A DNA stretch of 64,000 nucleotides from the NCBI GenBank assembly GCA_963715745.1, contig OY970271.1, positions 1,054,001 to 1,118,000 on the forward strand, read 5' to 3'. The notes below the pieces were generated by a model, which searched no databases, had not been told where the DNA came from, and worked only from the letters and a program-made list of their open reading frames with translations. The DNA comes from CAWGJF01 sp963715745 (GTDB lineage Bacteria > Bacteroidota > Ignavibacteria > Ignavibacteriales > Ignavibacteriaceae). Below are positions 16,434 through 23,773 of this stretch, piece after piece. The stretch's first letter is position 1; every line of letters begins with the position of its first letter. The position numbers and the translations under genes were made by a program.

Positions 16434-17450
16434 ATGTTTTACACCGGTATCGATCTTCATAAATTTACTTCTTACTTAACTACTGTTGATTCTTCAGGGG
16501 CAATCGTTAAACAGGGAAACCTGAAGAATGTTGCTCATAACTTTGTTCAATATTTTAATTCTATGCCAGGCGAACATAAAACCACTGTCGAATCTACTAT
16601 GACCTGGTATTGGTTAAATGATCTTCTTTCATCTATGAACATCCCACTGATTCTTGCTCACGCTAAATATGTTAAGGCTATTGCTTATGCTAAAGTTAAA
16701 ACCGATAAAGTTGACTCGCATACTCTTGCTCAACTGCTTCGTCTTAATTTTATCCCTGCTGCTCATAAAATCTCTGCCGAAAACCGACTGCTCCGGGATG
16801 CTCTAAGAGCCAGGCTTAAAATAGTTCAGCGCCATACTTCTGTTACCAACTCTATGCAGCTTCTTCTTGCTAAATATAACTTCGATTCTTCCACTCAACT
16901 ATCAGGTATCCCTGAATATCAATATCAGCAGTTAACTGATCTTGAGTCTCTGCTTAGTGAGCAAATGCTTGATCTTGAAAAACAACTCTATCCATTTCTT
17001 ATCCCTAATGATGATATTCAACGTCTTCTCTGGATCCCCGGTATAGGTAAAATGAATGCTTTTACTATCCTGCTTGAGGTAGATGACATAAACCGTTTTC
17101 CTGATGTAAAGAATTTCTTCTCATATTGCCGACTTGTTCCTTCTGCCCGTAACTCCGGCGGTAAATCAAAACAACGAACTTCCAAAGATGGTAACAAATA
17201 CCTGAAGGTTGCTTTCAGTGATGCCGCAGTTCACGCTATACAGTATTACCCGGTTATCAGAAATTACAACAACAGTTTAACAAGAAAGAAAAACAAACAA
17301 GTAGCTAAAACTATTATTGCCAAAGAGATTGCTGAGATTGTTTTTCACGTTCTGAAAAATAAAACTGATTTTAACAACAAATTCAAAGGTGTAGAACTTC
17401 AACATAAGAAGTCTCTACAATGGCCGCGTGTTGTAAGCCCGTACGCATAA
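16434..17450 (+). CDS. IS110-family transposase of IS-1
   Basis: 338 residues. The N-terminal DEDD RuvC-like domain has YTGIDLHKFTSYL, the Glu in TTVESTMTWYWL, and KTDKVDSHTLAQLL. The C-terminal transposase_20 domain has LLWIPGIGKMNAFTIL and the serine-containing SYCRLVPSARNSGGKSKQ. GGAGG (16423-16427) precedes the ATG. IS110 enzymes are RNA-guided recombinases that use a bridge RNA encoded by the element. It is clearly different in sequence from the second transposase at 19247, so the two elements are not copies of one another. Confidence 0.95.
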   Translation: MFYTGIDLHKFTSYLTTVDSSGAIVKQGNLKNVAHNFVQYFNSMPGEHKTTVESTMTWYWLNDLLSSMNIPLILAHAKYVKAIAYAKVKTDKVDSHTLAQLLRLNFIPAAHKISAENRLLRDALRARLKIVQRHTSVTNSMQLLLAKYNFDSSTQLSGIPEYQYQQLTDLESLLSEQMLDLEKQLYPFLIPNDDIQRLLWIPGIGKMNAFTILLEVDDINRFPDVKNFFSYCRLVPSARNSGGKSKQRTSKDGNKYLKVAFSDAAVHAIQYYPVIRNYNNSLTRKKNKQVAKTIIAKEIAEIVFHVLKNKTDFNNKFKGVELQHKKSLQWPRVVSPYA

Positions 17451-17698
17451 CTGTCCCGATGTATCGGGACGCTGCGCTGGATTGGGAAACAACACGCTTG
17501 CCTTAAAAATATCTGGAATAGTCCCGATAAAATCGGGGCAGCCTTCACTTCTTTTGTGTTGGTAAGTCCGGAAAGAGGTTTGGTTGCCATTACCTTGTAG
17601 ATATTATCGGCAGTAGTTGTTATTAGAATCAGAAGATCATTATATCAAAGAACTTTTTTTAACAAACTATTTTTGTACAGGATTTTTATTACCTATTG
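17451..17698 (+). ncRNA. Candidate bridge/seek RNA region of IS-1
   Basis: Long noncoding stretch between transposase stop and right inverted repeat. It can form compact hairpins: GTCCCGA-TGTA-TCGGGAC (17453-17470) and GTCCCGAT-AAA-ATCGGGGC (17521-17539). In IS1111-type elements the guide RNA is encoded 3' of the recombinase, which fits. Guide loops matching the target and donor ends were not resolved by eye. Confidence 0.4.
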
Positions 17699-17718
17699 AC
17701 TTTTTACTTATTAAAGAT

Positions 17719-17727
17719 GTTATATGC
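17719..17727 (-). repeat. attC-like site A, displaced R'' box
   Basis: Minus-strand GCATATAAC, the exact complement of the box opening the same cassette at 19005-19013. Its first G is the last base of the TAG stop of the cassette gene. Confidence 0.7.
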
Positions 17728-18968
17728 TATAAAAATTGTTCTATTATTTGTTTTGCTTTATTTAAAGTTGGAATATTAATATTAAATTCAAATTGACTTG
17801 AAAAGTTTGAATTATGGTTTAAAGAAAATTGTTTCGTAAATAAATGAGTTATACCAAGAAAGGGAAATGCAATATTATTTTCCGCTTTTTGTATGCCTTC
17901 ACTAATTATTCTCAAATAAATTGGGATTCTATACTGATATAAGAATGGAAATAAATTATGTAAAAGCGTGCTTATATATTTATCGTATTTTATTCCCCAT
18001 TCAGATGCAATTTGGATAGTATTATACTGCTCTTCTTCATTAACAATGATTTGTGATAATATAATAGACTGATATAAATGCTTTTGTTTGAATAGTGAAA
18101 AATATTCATCATACATATTATCAATTATTAATTTAGCTGTATCCTTATTAGAAACCGAATAGTAGTTGATAAAAAAAATAAAATATGAAAGATTTAATAT
18201 TGCTAAAGAAGTTTCGGCGCGAAGCAGTTCAACATTAGATAGATTTAATGAGCTAAATGGATTTTGTTTAAGTTGAGACTCTATAAGTTTTACAATCTCT
18301 ATAGCAAATCTTCGGGCAACCATTTGTTTATTTTGTGGTTCATTATTAACAATTTCTTTTACTGAATTAGATGAATTTAAAAATTTGAATCCCTTTGGTG
18401 TCTTTCCCGAATTCTTTTTATTATAAGGAGCAATGTAAAGTTTAGCAATTTTATTATTTCCGACATAAATACTATACATATCAATCATACCCTCAATATT
18501 TTCTGATCTTGTTGACCCAATTCTATCATATTGAATTTTTTTACCATCCAATGTTTGCAGGTTATCCAAATATTCTGAACTGCCCAATATTGTATTAACG
18601 GGAATTGGATTTGTAATTGAGTGCCCAAATTCTCCAAAACCCCCAGGTATAATATCTTGATCGGTACCATTCGCACTCATTTCATTCATAATGTTTTTTA
18701 CTAGATTCATTTTTTGATATTCGGGATTTTCATTAATCTTTCCCCAAAGAGTTTTGAGCTTTTCCATTTTTTCTTCAGTAGTTGGTTTATTATTAACTGA
18801 ATTAATTATCTTATCTCCAGTTCTAACGATTAATAAAGGGCCAATAAATTCTTTATAAATAAAAGAAATAATTAATCCAATAATCCAACCAAGTATGGAA
18901 AAGTGAAACAAATAAGCTATTAGTAACCAAATAATTGCAGATATAATCCAATTTAAAAAGAAAAACAT
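17727..18968 (-). CDS. Hypothetical membrane-anchored protein (second cassette)
   Basis: 413 residues: two tightly packed membrane helices in the first 50 residues (MFFFLNWIISAIIWLLIAYL, then ILGWIIGLIISFIYKEFIG), then a soluble part. A central segment with HSITNPIPVNTILGSSEYL and YDRIGSTRSENIEGMIDMY resembles a motif seen in uncharacterised bacterial proteins. The remainder is helical. Strong AT bias, poly-Asn/Lys usage and overlap of the stop codon with the attC R'' box mark it as cassette-borne. AAGGAAA precedes the ATG. Function unknown. Confidence 0.75.
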   Translation of the reverse strand: MFFFLNWIISAIIWLLIAYLFHFSILGWIIGLIISFIYKEFIGPLLIVRTGDKIINSVNNKPTTEEKMEKLKTLWGKINENPEYQKMNLVKNIMNEMSANGTDQDIIPGGFGEFGHSITNPIPVNTILGSSEYLDNLQTLDGKKIQYDRIGSTRSENIEGMIDMYSIYVGNNKIAKLYIAPYNKKNSGKTPKGFKFLNSSNSVKEIVNNEPQNKQMVARRFAIEIVKLIESQLKQNPFSSLNLSNVELLRAETSLAILNLSYFIFFINYYSVSNKDTAKLIIDNMYDEYFSLFKQKHLYQSIILSQIIVNEEEQYNTIQIASEWGIKYDKYISTLLHNLFPFLYQYRIPIYLRIISEGIQKAENNIAFPFLGITHLFTKQFSLNHNSNFSSQFEFNINIPTLNKAKQIIEQFL

Positions 18969-19004
18969 AAAATTTTCCTTACAATATTTATTTCATATTA
19001 CTAA

Positions 19005-19177
19005 GCATATAACGGCGTTGTGCCTAAGCCGAAGCCCAACACAACAATGCTACATTTATTAAATAACTTTTTAATTAGAACAAACTTTCATTTATGAACT
19101 ACGCCAAACAACAAAGCCGAAACGGAACTACTAACTTTAATATTGCACAAATGCCCAATGCGAAAACGCTTTCAGAT
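19005..19177 (-). repeat. attC-like site B, major part
   Basis: Minus-strand reading ends with L' AACGC, one base, and R' GTTATATGC (19013-19005). The partner L'' box GCGGTT and R'' box GCAACTAAC are at 20643-20651 and just below, displaced by the second IS. GCGGTT pairs with AACGC leaving one extrahelical G, and AAGC pairs with GCTT further in. Total length without the IS is about 196 bases. It shares long sequence blocks with site A. Confidence 0.65.
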
Positions 19178-19246
19178 GTTATGTTAAAAAGTCTCATCAA
19201 TTAATTTTCATCTGAGAATTAATTTAATAAATAAAGGAGACTTAAT

Positions 19247-20311
19247 ATGAAAGCCATAACATTTTCTAATCTGCATTTTTTTATTGGCATCGATACTCAC
19301 CTCAAGCAATGGAAAGTTACTATCCGTAACTGTGGTATCGAGCTTAAAACTTTTTCAATGAATCCTTCTCCGGATGAACTTCATAAGTACCTTAACAAAC
19401 ACTATCCCAACGGAACTTACTTTGTTGTTTATGAAGCCGGATTCTGCGGATTCTGGCCTCAAAGAAAATTTACTGAACTTGGTATAAACTGCATAGTTGT
19501 TAATCCTGCAGATGTTCCTTCTTCCGGTAAAGAAAAATCAGCTAAATCCGATCCTGTTGACTCCCGTAAGCTTGCACGTGAACTTGAAAATGGCTCACTT
19601 AAAGCAATCTATATTCCTGATCTCTATGCTGAGCAGCTTCGTTCTTTGATGCGCCTTCGCTACCGTCTTTCTCAGGGTCAAACCAGAATTAAGAACAGAA
19701 TTAAAATGCTTCTCTATAATTATGGAATTTCAATTCCAAAAGAACACTTAACCAACTCCCGATGGTCCGGTTATTTTATCCATTGGTTAAAATCCGTTAA
19801 GCTTTCTTCTTCTGCCGGACAGTTTACCCTGGACAATCTTCTTGAACAGTTAGAGCAAACAAGAGAACATCTTAAGAAGATACTCAGAGAACTAAGAAAA
19901 GAAGCTAAACAGGAAAATATATCTTCTGTTATTAACTCTCTTACATCTGTTCCGGGTATTGCTTTCATTACTGCAATGAGCCTCTATACAGAAATAATTG
20001 ACATCAAACGCTTCAACACCTTTGAACAGCTTTGCAGCTTTGTTGGACTGGTTCCTTCTGTTTATTCATCCGGTGAAACTGAATACACAAGAGGAATATC
20101 TTTCCGTCATAACAAGTTTCTTCGTCCGCTGCTTATTGAAGCTGCCTGGACTGCCGTAAGGAAAGATCCTGCTCTTACTTTAAGATTTAATGAACTCAAT
20201 AAACAGATGTCTAAGCAAAAAGCCATTATCCGTATTGCCAAAAAACTATTAAGAAGAACAAGACACGTTTGGATAAACCAGGATAGTTACGTTAAAGCTT
20301 TGGTTGCTTAA
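19247..20311 (+). CDS. IS110-family transposase of IS-2
   Basis: 354 residues: DEDD domain with FFIGIDTHLKQWKV, the Glu in FVVYEAGFCGFWPQ, and KSDPVDSRKLARELENGSL; C-terminal domain with SLTSVPGIAFITAMSLYTEI and SFVGLVPSVYSSGETEYTRG. The catalytic-domain wording (PADVPSSGKEKSAKSDPVDS) is typical of a subgroup common in Bacteroidota. AAAGGAG precedes the ATG. The gene appears intact. Confidence 0.95.
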   Translation: MKAITFSNLHFFIGIDTHLKQWKVTIRNCGIELKTFSMNPSPDELHKYLNKHYPNGTYFVVYEAGFCGFWPQRKFTELGINCIVVNPADVPSSGKEKSAKSDPVDSRKLARELENGSLKAIYIPDLYAEQLRSLMRLRYRLSQGQTRIKNRIKMLLYNYGISIPKEHLTNSRWSGYFIHWLKSVKLSSSAGQFTLDNLLEQLEQTREHLKKILRELRKEAKQENISSVINSLTSVPGIAFITAMSLYTEIIDIKRFNTFEQLCSFVGLVPSVYSSGETEYTRGISFRHNKFLRPLLIEAAWTAVRKDPALTLRFNELNKQMSKQKAIIRIAKKLLRRTRHVWINQDSYVKALVA

Positions 20312-20613
20312 TTAAGATACTTTGCCAATAGTTCAAAGAACAATTCTCCATAAAAATTAAGGAGAAGCAAGCTAAAAGAAATTTTCTTTTTTCAAGGGCG
20401 AGGACTGTTTCCTCAAGCCTGCTCACAGAACCTGTGGTTCGACAGTCATCCCGATAATTTACCGGGAGCTGTAAGTGAGTTTTCGGTCAGATTACAGCCT
20501 CGCCATTATATGGTTTTTGAAAGACATAATGCAGCCCCAATTAAATCGGGGACTGTTAATAACAGATTGATTCTTTTAGTTAAATATTGTTAAGAACATT
20601 TACTCAAGCTCTT
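20312..20613 (+). ncRNA. Candidate bridge/seek RNA region of IS-2
   Basis: Noncoding tail of IS-2. The middle is GC-richer and foldable: GGGCGAGG near 20396 is complementary to GCCTCGCC near 20506-20513, enclosing CCCGATAATTTACCGGG and other short stems, and a second hairpin CCCCAATTAAATCGGGG follows at about 20534-20550. A long closing stem enclosing loops is the layout expected of an IS1111 guide RNA. Not proven. Confidence 0.4.
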
Positions 20614-20628
20614 GACTTTTTACATAAC

Positions 20629-20651
20629 AGCTTGAACCGCTGGTTAGTTGC
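20629..20651 (-). repeat. attC-like site B, displaced R''-L'' end
   Basis: Minus-strand GCAACTAAC, two bases, then GCGGTT and CAAGCT. The R'' box follows directly after the TAA stop of the cassette gene and is the exact complement of the box at 21638-21646. Confidence 0.7.
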
Positions 20652-21293
20652 TTACAAGCTGTAACTTAAACCTATGAGGATATTTAAAGTTAAAAAATGT
20701 TGATTGTAATTTGATAAATCTCTTCCTTTTTCATCATAAAATAATCCATAAAGATATCTTAGTTTTATCCCGTAATAAAAATACCACTTAGTTGAGCTAT
20801 CACTAACTGGTGTTATCATATCTATCGTTCCACTTATTCCTATGTTAAAGGAAGCTAACCTATCCTCAAAATTTTCTTTGTCATAAAAAATAGATTTGTT
20901 TACTAATGATAATGATGGACCAAGTCCATAAAATAATTTATCACTCAATTTATTTTTTAATAAAATATCTATAGTATGAAATGATAATGAAGCTTCAACA
21001 TAGGAAGTGCCAATATCAAAACCACTTGTTCTAACAATTTCTATAGCATTAACATTAGCATAAATGAAGGAATAATCTAATTGAACATTCTGATTAAATA
21101 AGTTTTGATTAATATAGCTTACTTCAAAGCCATAATTCAAAAGGAAATTATTGCCTTCTGTAATATTTAATGGATTTTCGGAATTGTAAATAAATATTCC
21201 AAAGCTTGGATTAAGTTTAATTTGACTTTGTGCTATAGAATTTGAACAAATGGTTACAATTATTAAAGCAGTTTTTATTATATAATTTTTCAT
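20652..21293 (-). CDS. Secreted, probable outer-membrane beta-barrel protein (first cassette)
   Basis: 213 residues with a signal peptide (MKNYIIKTALIIVTICSNSIAQ) and alternating beta-strand-like segments ending in an aromatic/hydrophobic strand (HFLTLNILIGLSYSL), typical of small outer-membrane barrels. No conserved family was recognised. Its ATG overlaps the stop of the upstream lipoprotein gene by four bases (ATGA), so the two are translationally coupled in one two-gene cassette. The TAA stop abuts the attC R'' box. Confidence 0.65.
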   Translation of the reverse strand: MKNYIIKTALIIVTICSNSIAQSQIKLNPSFGIFIYNSENPLNITEGNNFLLNYGFEVSYINQNLFNQNVQLDYSFIYANVNAIEIVRTSGFDIGTSYVEASLSFHTIDILLKNKLSDKLFYGLGPSLSLVNKSIFYDKENFEDRLASFNIGISGTIDMITPVSDSSTKWYFYYGIKLRYLYGLFYDEKGRDLSNYNQHFLTLNILIGLSYSL

Positions 21294-21616
21294 TTTTTAA
21301 TTAGAATCATTCTTTTTGTGTCTTCGAAATATGAATTGTCATTTATTCCTTTTGCCGTTAAAGTATAAAAATATATTCCCTCTTGAAGTCCATTAGTGTC
21401 AATGTTAACTTGATACATACCAGCGGCTTGTTGATTGTCCACAAGAATAGAAACAACAGTATTATATGAATTTTCTAAAATAATCTTTACATAAGAATCA
21501 GTTGCTAAACTATAGAGTATGCTTGGTGGTGGTTCCGAATCGTAAGTATCTAATGTTGATGAATCGCATCCGGCGAGGAGAATTAGAGAAATCCAAATGA
21601 TATATAAATTTTTCAT
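21290..21616 (-). CDS. Small lipoprotein with FlgD/T9SS-like Ig fold (first cassette)
   Basis: 108 residues. Lipobox LILLAGCDSS gives a mature lipoprotein with N-terminal Cys. The rest (VKIILENSYNTVVSILVDNQ ... GLQEGIYFYTLTAKG ... MILIKK) matches the pattern of FlgD-Ig/type IX sorting-type domains found at the C termini of secreted FCB-group proteins, here as a free-standing unit. AAGGAGG precedes the ATG. Coupled to the barrel gene downstream; a lipoprotein-barrel pair is plausible but not demonstrated. Confidence 0.65.
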   Translation of the reverse strand: MKNLYIIWISLILLAGCDSSTLDTYDSEPPPSILYSLATDSYVKIILENSYNTVVSILVDNQQAAGMYQVNIDTNGLQEGIYFYTLTAKGINDNSYFEDTKRMILIKK

Positions 21617-21637
21617 TTAATTATTTTTACCTCCTTA

Positions 21638-21646
21638 GCAACTAAC
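21638..21646 (-). repeat. Upstream boundary box of the cassette array
   Basis: Minus-strand GTTAGTTGC, nine bases exactly complementary to the R'' box at 20643-20651. It marks where cassette 1 begins (G followed by TTAGTTGC). No further attC-like sequence or integrase was found beyond it. Confidence 0.6.
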
Positions 21647-21664
21647 TATTACTTATCAGGAATT

Positions 21665-21812
21665 GGGGAGTGCTTTCTTATCCTAATATAAATCTAACTT
21701 AAGTAAAATTATTTCTTCCAGGAATCGAAATCTTAATTTCCATTCCTGATATCATTCAAAAAGATTTTTATTAAGATTTGGGGATTCTGTAGTTATCAGG
21801 ATAAGCACTCCC
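21665..21812. repeat. Long interrupted inverted repeat
   Basis: Left arm GGGAGTGCTTTCTTATCCTAAT (about 21666-21687) and right arm ATCAGGATAAGCACTCCC (21795-21812) are inverted copies. A second pair, GAATCGAAATCTTAAT (21722-21737) and ATTAAGATTTGGGGATTC (21770-21787), is nested in the same order. An inner CAGGAAT/ATTCCTG pair lies within. The whole could fold into one long bulged hairpin. It lies beyond the cassette array boundary. The remaining spacer up to 22190 holds no visible gene. Confidence 0.55.
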
Positions 21813-22201
21813 TGTTTATTTACTGCAAACTTGCATATTATTTTTTTACAATTCAACAAAAACCATCAAAACGGCTAAAATCTAATAAAACACTATTGCA
21901 AAAGTTTGCAATGTCACACGGAAGTTTACAGACCCTATTGTAAAAAGCTGGGTATAAAATCTGACATATTTTCGTAAAATTATCAAAATAAGTAAAAAAG
22001 GAAGTTCCTTGGAAAATAGGCTCCGGGAAAGAAAAATGGTGAAGCCGAACAGATTATTTACAGTGTTCTGAATTTATAATTGCCATAAAACATCATGACA
22101 TCTTTTTACAATTAGTTACCTGCTGCTGACACACGTTGCATTCTCCTTTTCTAGATTTCCTGTAGAAATTAACCAAACATTTAACAACAAAGGAGGATGT
22201 G

Positions 22202-22657
22202 ATGAAAAAGTTCAAAAGACAACTCTCAGCAATGGTTGTAGTATCCGCAGCTTTACTGTTTTTATTATTCAGCAGTGCGGTATATTCCCAAACAGTTACT
22301 GTTAGTATGAATTCCATTTCTGAATTATCAACTAATAAGTATGCGCTTGAGAACCTGCTTGCCAGTATTAAATCTGATAACCCGGGTGTTAAAAGAAGTG
22401 CGATTTATCTTGCCGGGAAATACAGGATAGCAGAAGCTGAAAATACATTGTTAGCTCAGCTAAAAGTTGAAAAAGATCCAAGCACAAGAATACTTATTGC
22501 ACTGGTTCTTTATGAAATGGGAAGTGAAAAAGGCTTGCTTGAAGTAAAGAAGCTTTCACAGACTGATGGAAATATTAAAGTTAGAAGAATGGCAGCTCAG
22601 TTGTACAACGAATACCTGATAAATGATTCACAAAGCACAGCATCTATTAATGAATAA
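22202..22657 (+). CDS. Secreted HEAT-repeat-like protein
   Basis: 151 residues from ATG 22202; this is preferred over GTG 22199 because AGGAGG (22191-22196) is then five bases away. A signal peptide (MKKFKRQLSAMVVVSAALLF to YSQ) is followed by helical repeats: NPGVKRSAIYLAGKYRIAEA and DPSTRILIALVLYEMGSEKG resemble HEAT/PBS-lyase repeats used as protein-binding scaffolds. No catalytic residues. Function unknown, probably periplasmic. Confidence 0.75.
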   Translation: MKKFKRQLSAMVVVSAALLFLLFSSAVYSQTVTVSMNSISELSTNKYALENLLASIKSDNPGVKRSAIYLAGKYRIAEAENTLLAQLKVEKDPSTRILIALVLYEMGSEKGLLEVKKLSQTDGNIKVRRMAAQLYNEYLINDSQSTASINE

Positions 22658-22705
22658 TTAATTGTGTAATTGTTATTTTAACAAATTAGTAATCAGAATA
22701 AAATT

Positions 22706-23770
22706 ATGAAATTATCTGTCTGTCTGGCGTTGGGTGGTTTATTTATCCTGCTAGGTTGTGAAAAACCCGGGGTTAAGATAGACTTGCAGAAATTCTCATT
22801 CATTAACAATGAAGAATTTGAATCTCTGGAAGGGGAATGGAAATTTTCAATTGGCGATGAAAAAGATTGGGCATCTCCAAATTTTAATGACAATGACTGG
22901 GAAAAAATAAAAGTTCCGTCTGCCTGGGAAAACGAGGGCTACCATGGATATAATGGATATGCCTGGTACAGGAAAGAATTCAAAGTTCCTGCAAGACTTA
23001 GAGAAACAGGTTTTTACCTTTATCTTGGTTATGTTGATGATATTGATGAGACTTATGTTAACGGACAACTTGTTGGCGTTTCAGGCGGATTTCCTCCGGA
23101 ATATGTTACCGCTTACAATGCTGAAAGAAAATATTTTGTTCCCGGCTGGTTATTGAAAAATGGTGAGAACCTTATTGCAGTCCGTGTTTATGATTCGCAG
23201 CTTGACGGCGGGATAGTCCGAGGTCCTGTAGGCATTTCTCCTGTAAAACCGGGAAATTATTTAATCTCTGATCTCGACCTTGATATTAATTTAACAGGTA
23301 TCTGGAAAATAGGAGCCGGAGATGATAAAACATGGAAAGAGAAAGATTTTAATGATTCTGAGTGGAAGAAAATTTTTGTCCCGGCATACTGGGAAACACA
23401 AGGATTGAAAAATTATGATGGTTATGCATGGTACAGAACAACATTTACTCTGCCTGAAGAATTTAAAGACAGGAAAATGGTCCTGGTTTTAGGAATGATT
23501 GATGATATTGACCAGACTTATTTAAATGGAAAACTTATTGGATCAATAGGCGATTGGAATCCTGAAAAAATTACAACCGACTTTAACCAGAATAACGAAT
23601 GGGAAACTTTTCGCGGGTATTATATTCCAGTTAATATTTTAATCCCGGGAAAGAAAAATACAATTGCAGTCAGGATCTATGATGGTCATGGAGATGGCGG
23701 AATTTACAGGGGCCCGGTTGGTTTAATTACCCAGGAGAAATACCGTACAGTGTGGAAGAGAAATAAATAA
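22706..23770 (+). CDS. Lipoprotein with two tandem GH2-type jelly-roll domains
   Basis: 354 residues. Lipobox FILLGCEKP. Two similar halves follow (about 38-180 and 190-345), each with EGEWKFSIGD/TGIWKIGAGD, a Trp-rich NDNDWEKIKVPSAWE/DSEWKKIFVPAYWE motif, YAWYRKEF/YAWYRTTF and LYLGYVDDIDETYVNGQLVG-like strands ending in VRVYD/VRIYD and GPVG. These match the N-terminal sugar-binding jelly roll of glycoside hydrolase family 2, but no catalytic barrel is present. It is probably a surface carbohydrate-binding lipoprotein. The duplication is internal and old, since the halves differ considerably. Confidence 0.85.
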   Translation: MKLSVCLALGGLFILLGCEKPGVKIDLQKFSFINNEEFESLEGEWKFSIGDEKDWASPNFNDNDWEKIKVPSAWENEGYHGYNGYAWYRKEFKVPARLRETGFYLYLGYVDDIDETYVNGQLVGVSGGFPPEYVTAYNAERKYFVPGWLLKNGENLIAVRVYDSQLDGGIVRGPVGISPVKPGNYLISDLDLDINLTGIWKIGAGDDKTWKEKDFNDSEWKKIFVPAYWETQGLKNYDGYAWYRTTFTLPEEFKDRKMVLVLGMIDDIDQTYLNGKLIGSIGDWNPEKITTDFNQNNEWETFRGYYIPVNILIPGKKNTIAVRIYDGHGDGGIYRGPVGLITQEKYRTVWKRNK

Positions 23771-23773
23771 TTA

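Larger units (their letters stand above)
16369..17718 (+). mobile_element. IS110/IS1111-family insertion sequence (IS-1)
   Basis: About 1.35 kb. Inverted sub-terminal repeats AATAAGTAAAAAGT (16377-16390) and ACTTTTTACTTATT (17699-17712) are perfect over 14 bases. One transposase gene is enclosed, with about 45 bases of 5' and about 250 bases of 3' noncoding sequence. Sub-terminal inverted repeats and a long 3' noncoding region fit the IS1111 subgroup. It lies between the R'' and L'' boxes of attC-like site A; rejoining the flanks restores the attC end GTTATATGC. No direct target duplication is evident. Confidence 0.75.
19178..20628 (+). mobile_element. IS110/IS1111-family insertion sequence (IS-2)
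   Basis: About 1.45 kb. Ends GTTATGTTAAAAAGTC (19178-19193) and GACTTTTTACATAAC (20614-20628) are inverted repeats differing by one base. One transposase gene, about 50 bases 5' and 300 bases 3' noncoding. It interrupts attC-like site B just after the L'' box, in the same orientation relative to the attC as IS-1 in site A. The exact ends could be a few bases off, since these elements lack target duplications. Confidence 0.75.
15418..21646 (-). other. Integrase-less integron cassette array (CALIN-like) interrupted by two IS110-family elements
   Basis: On the minus strand: boundary box (21646-21638), two-gene cassette 1, attC-like B, cassette 2, attC-like A, cassette 3. Cassette 1 opens with GTTAGTTGC and its attC opens with GCAACTAAC; cassette 2 opens with GTTATATGC and its attC opens with GCATATAAC. 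Each pair is exactly complementary within its own cassette, the rule for excisable integron cassettes. Stop codons touch or overlap the R'' boxes. Genes are small, unrelated and more AT-rich than their neighbours. No tyrosine recombinase gene is in the window. Confidence 0.7.

Noticed and set aside
16146..19177. Shared sequence upstream of both transposases taken as a common IS left end or bridge-RNA region
   Set aside because: It lies outside the inverted repeats of both elements, the transposases are too different to share such a flank, and the blocks complete attC-like sites when the IS are removed.
22120..22140. TGACAC...TTGCA resembling a -24/-12 promoter before the HEAT-repeat gene
   Set aside because: Spacing between the two elements is two bases too short for sigma-54.
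22093..22317. Open frame on the minus strand across the HEAT-repeat gene's signal peptide
   Set aside because: It is a shadow of the real gene, with no start signal and low-complexity content.
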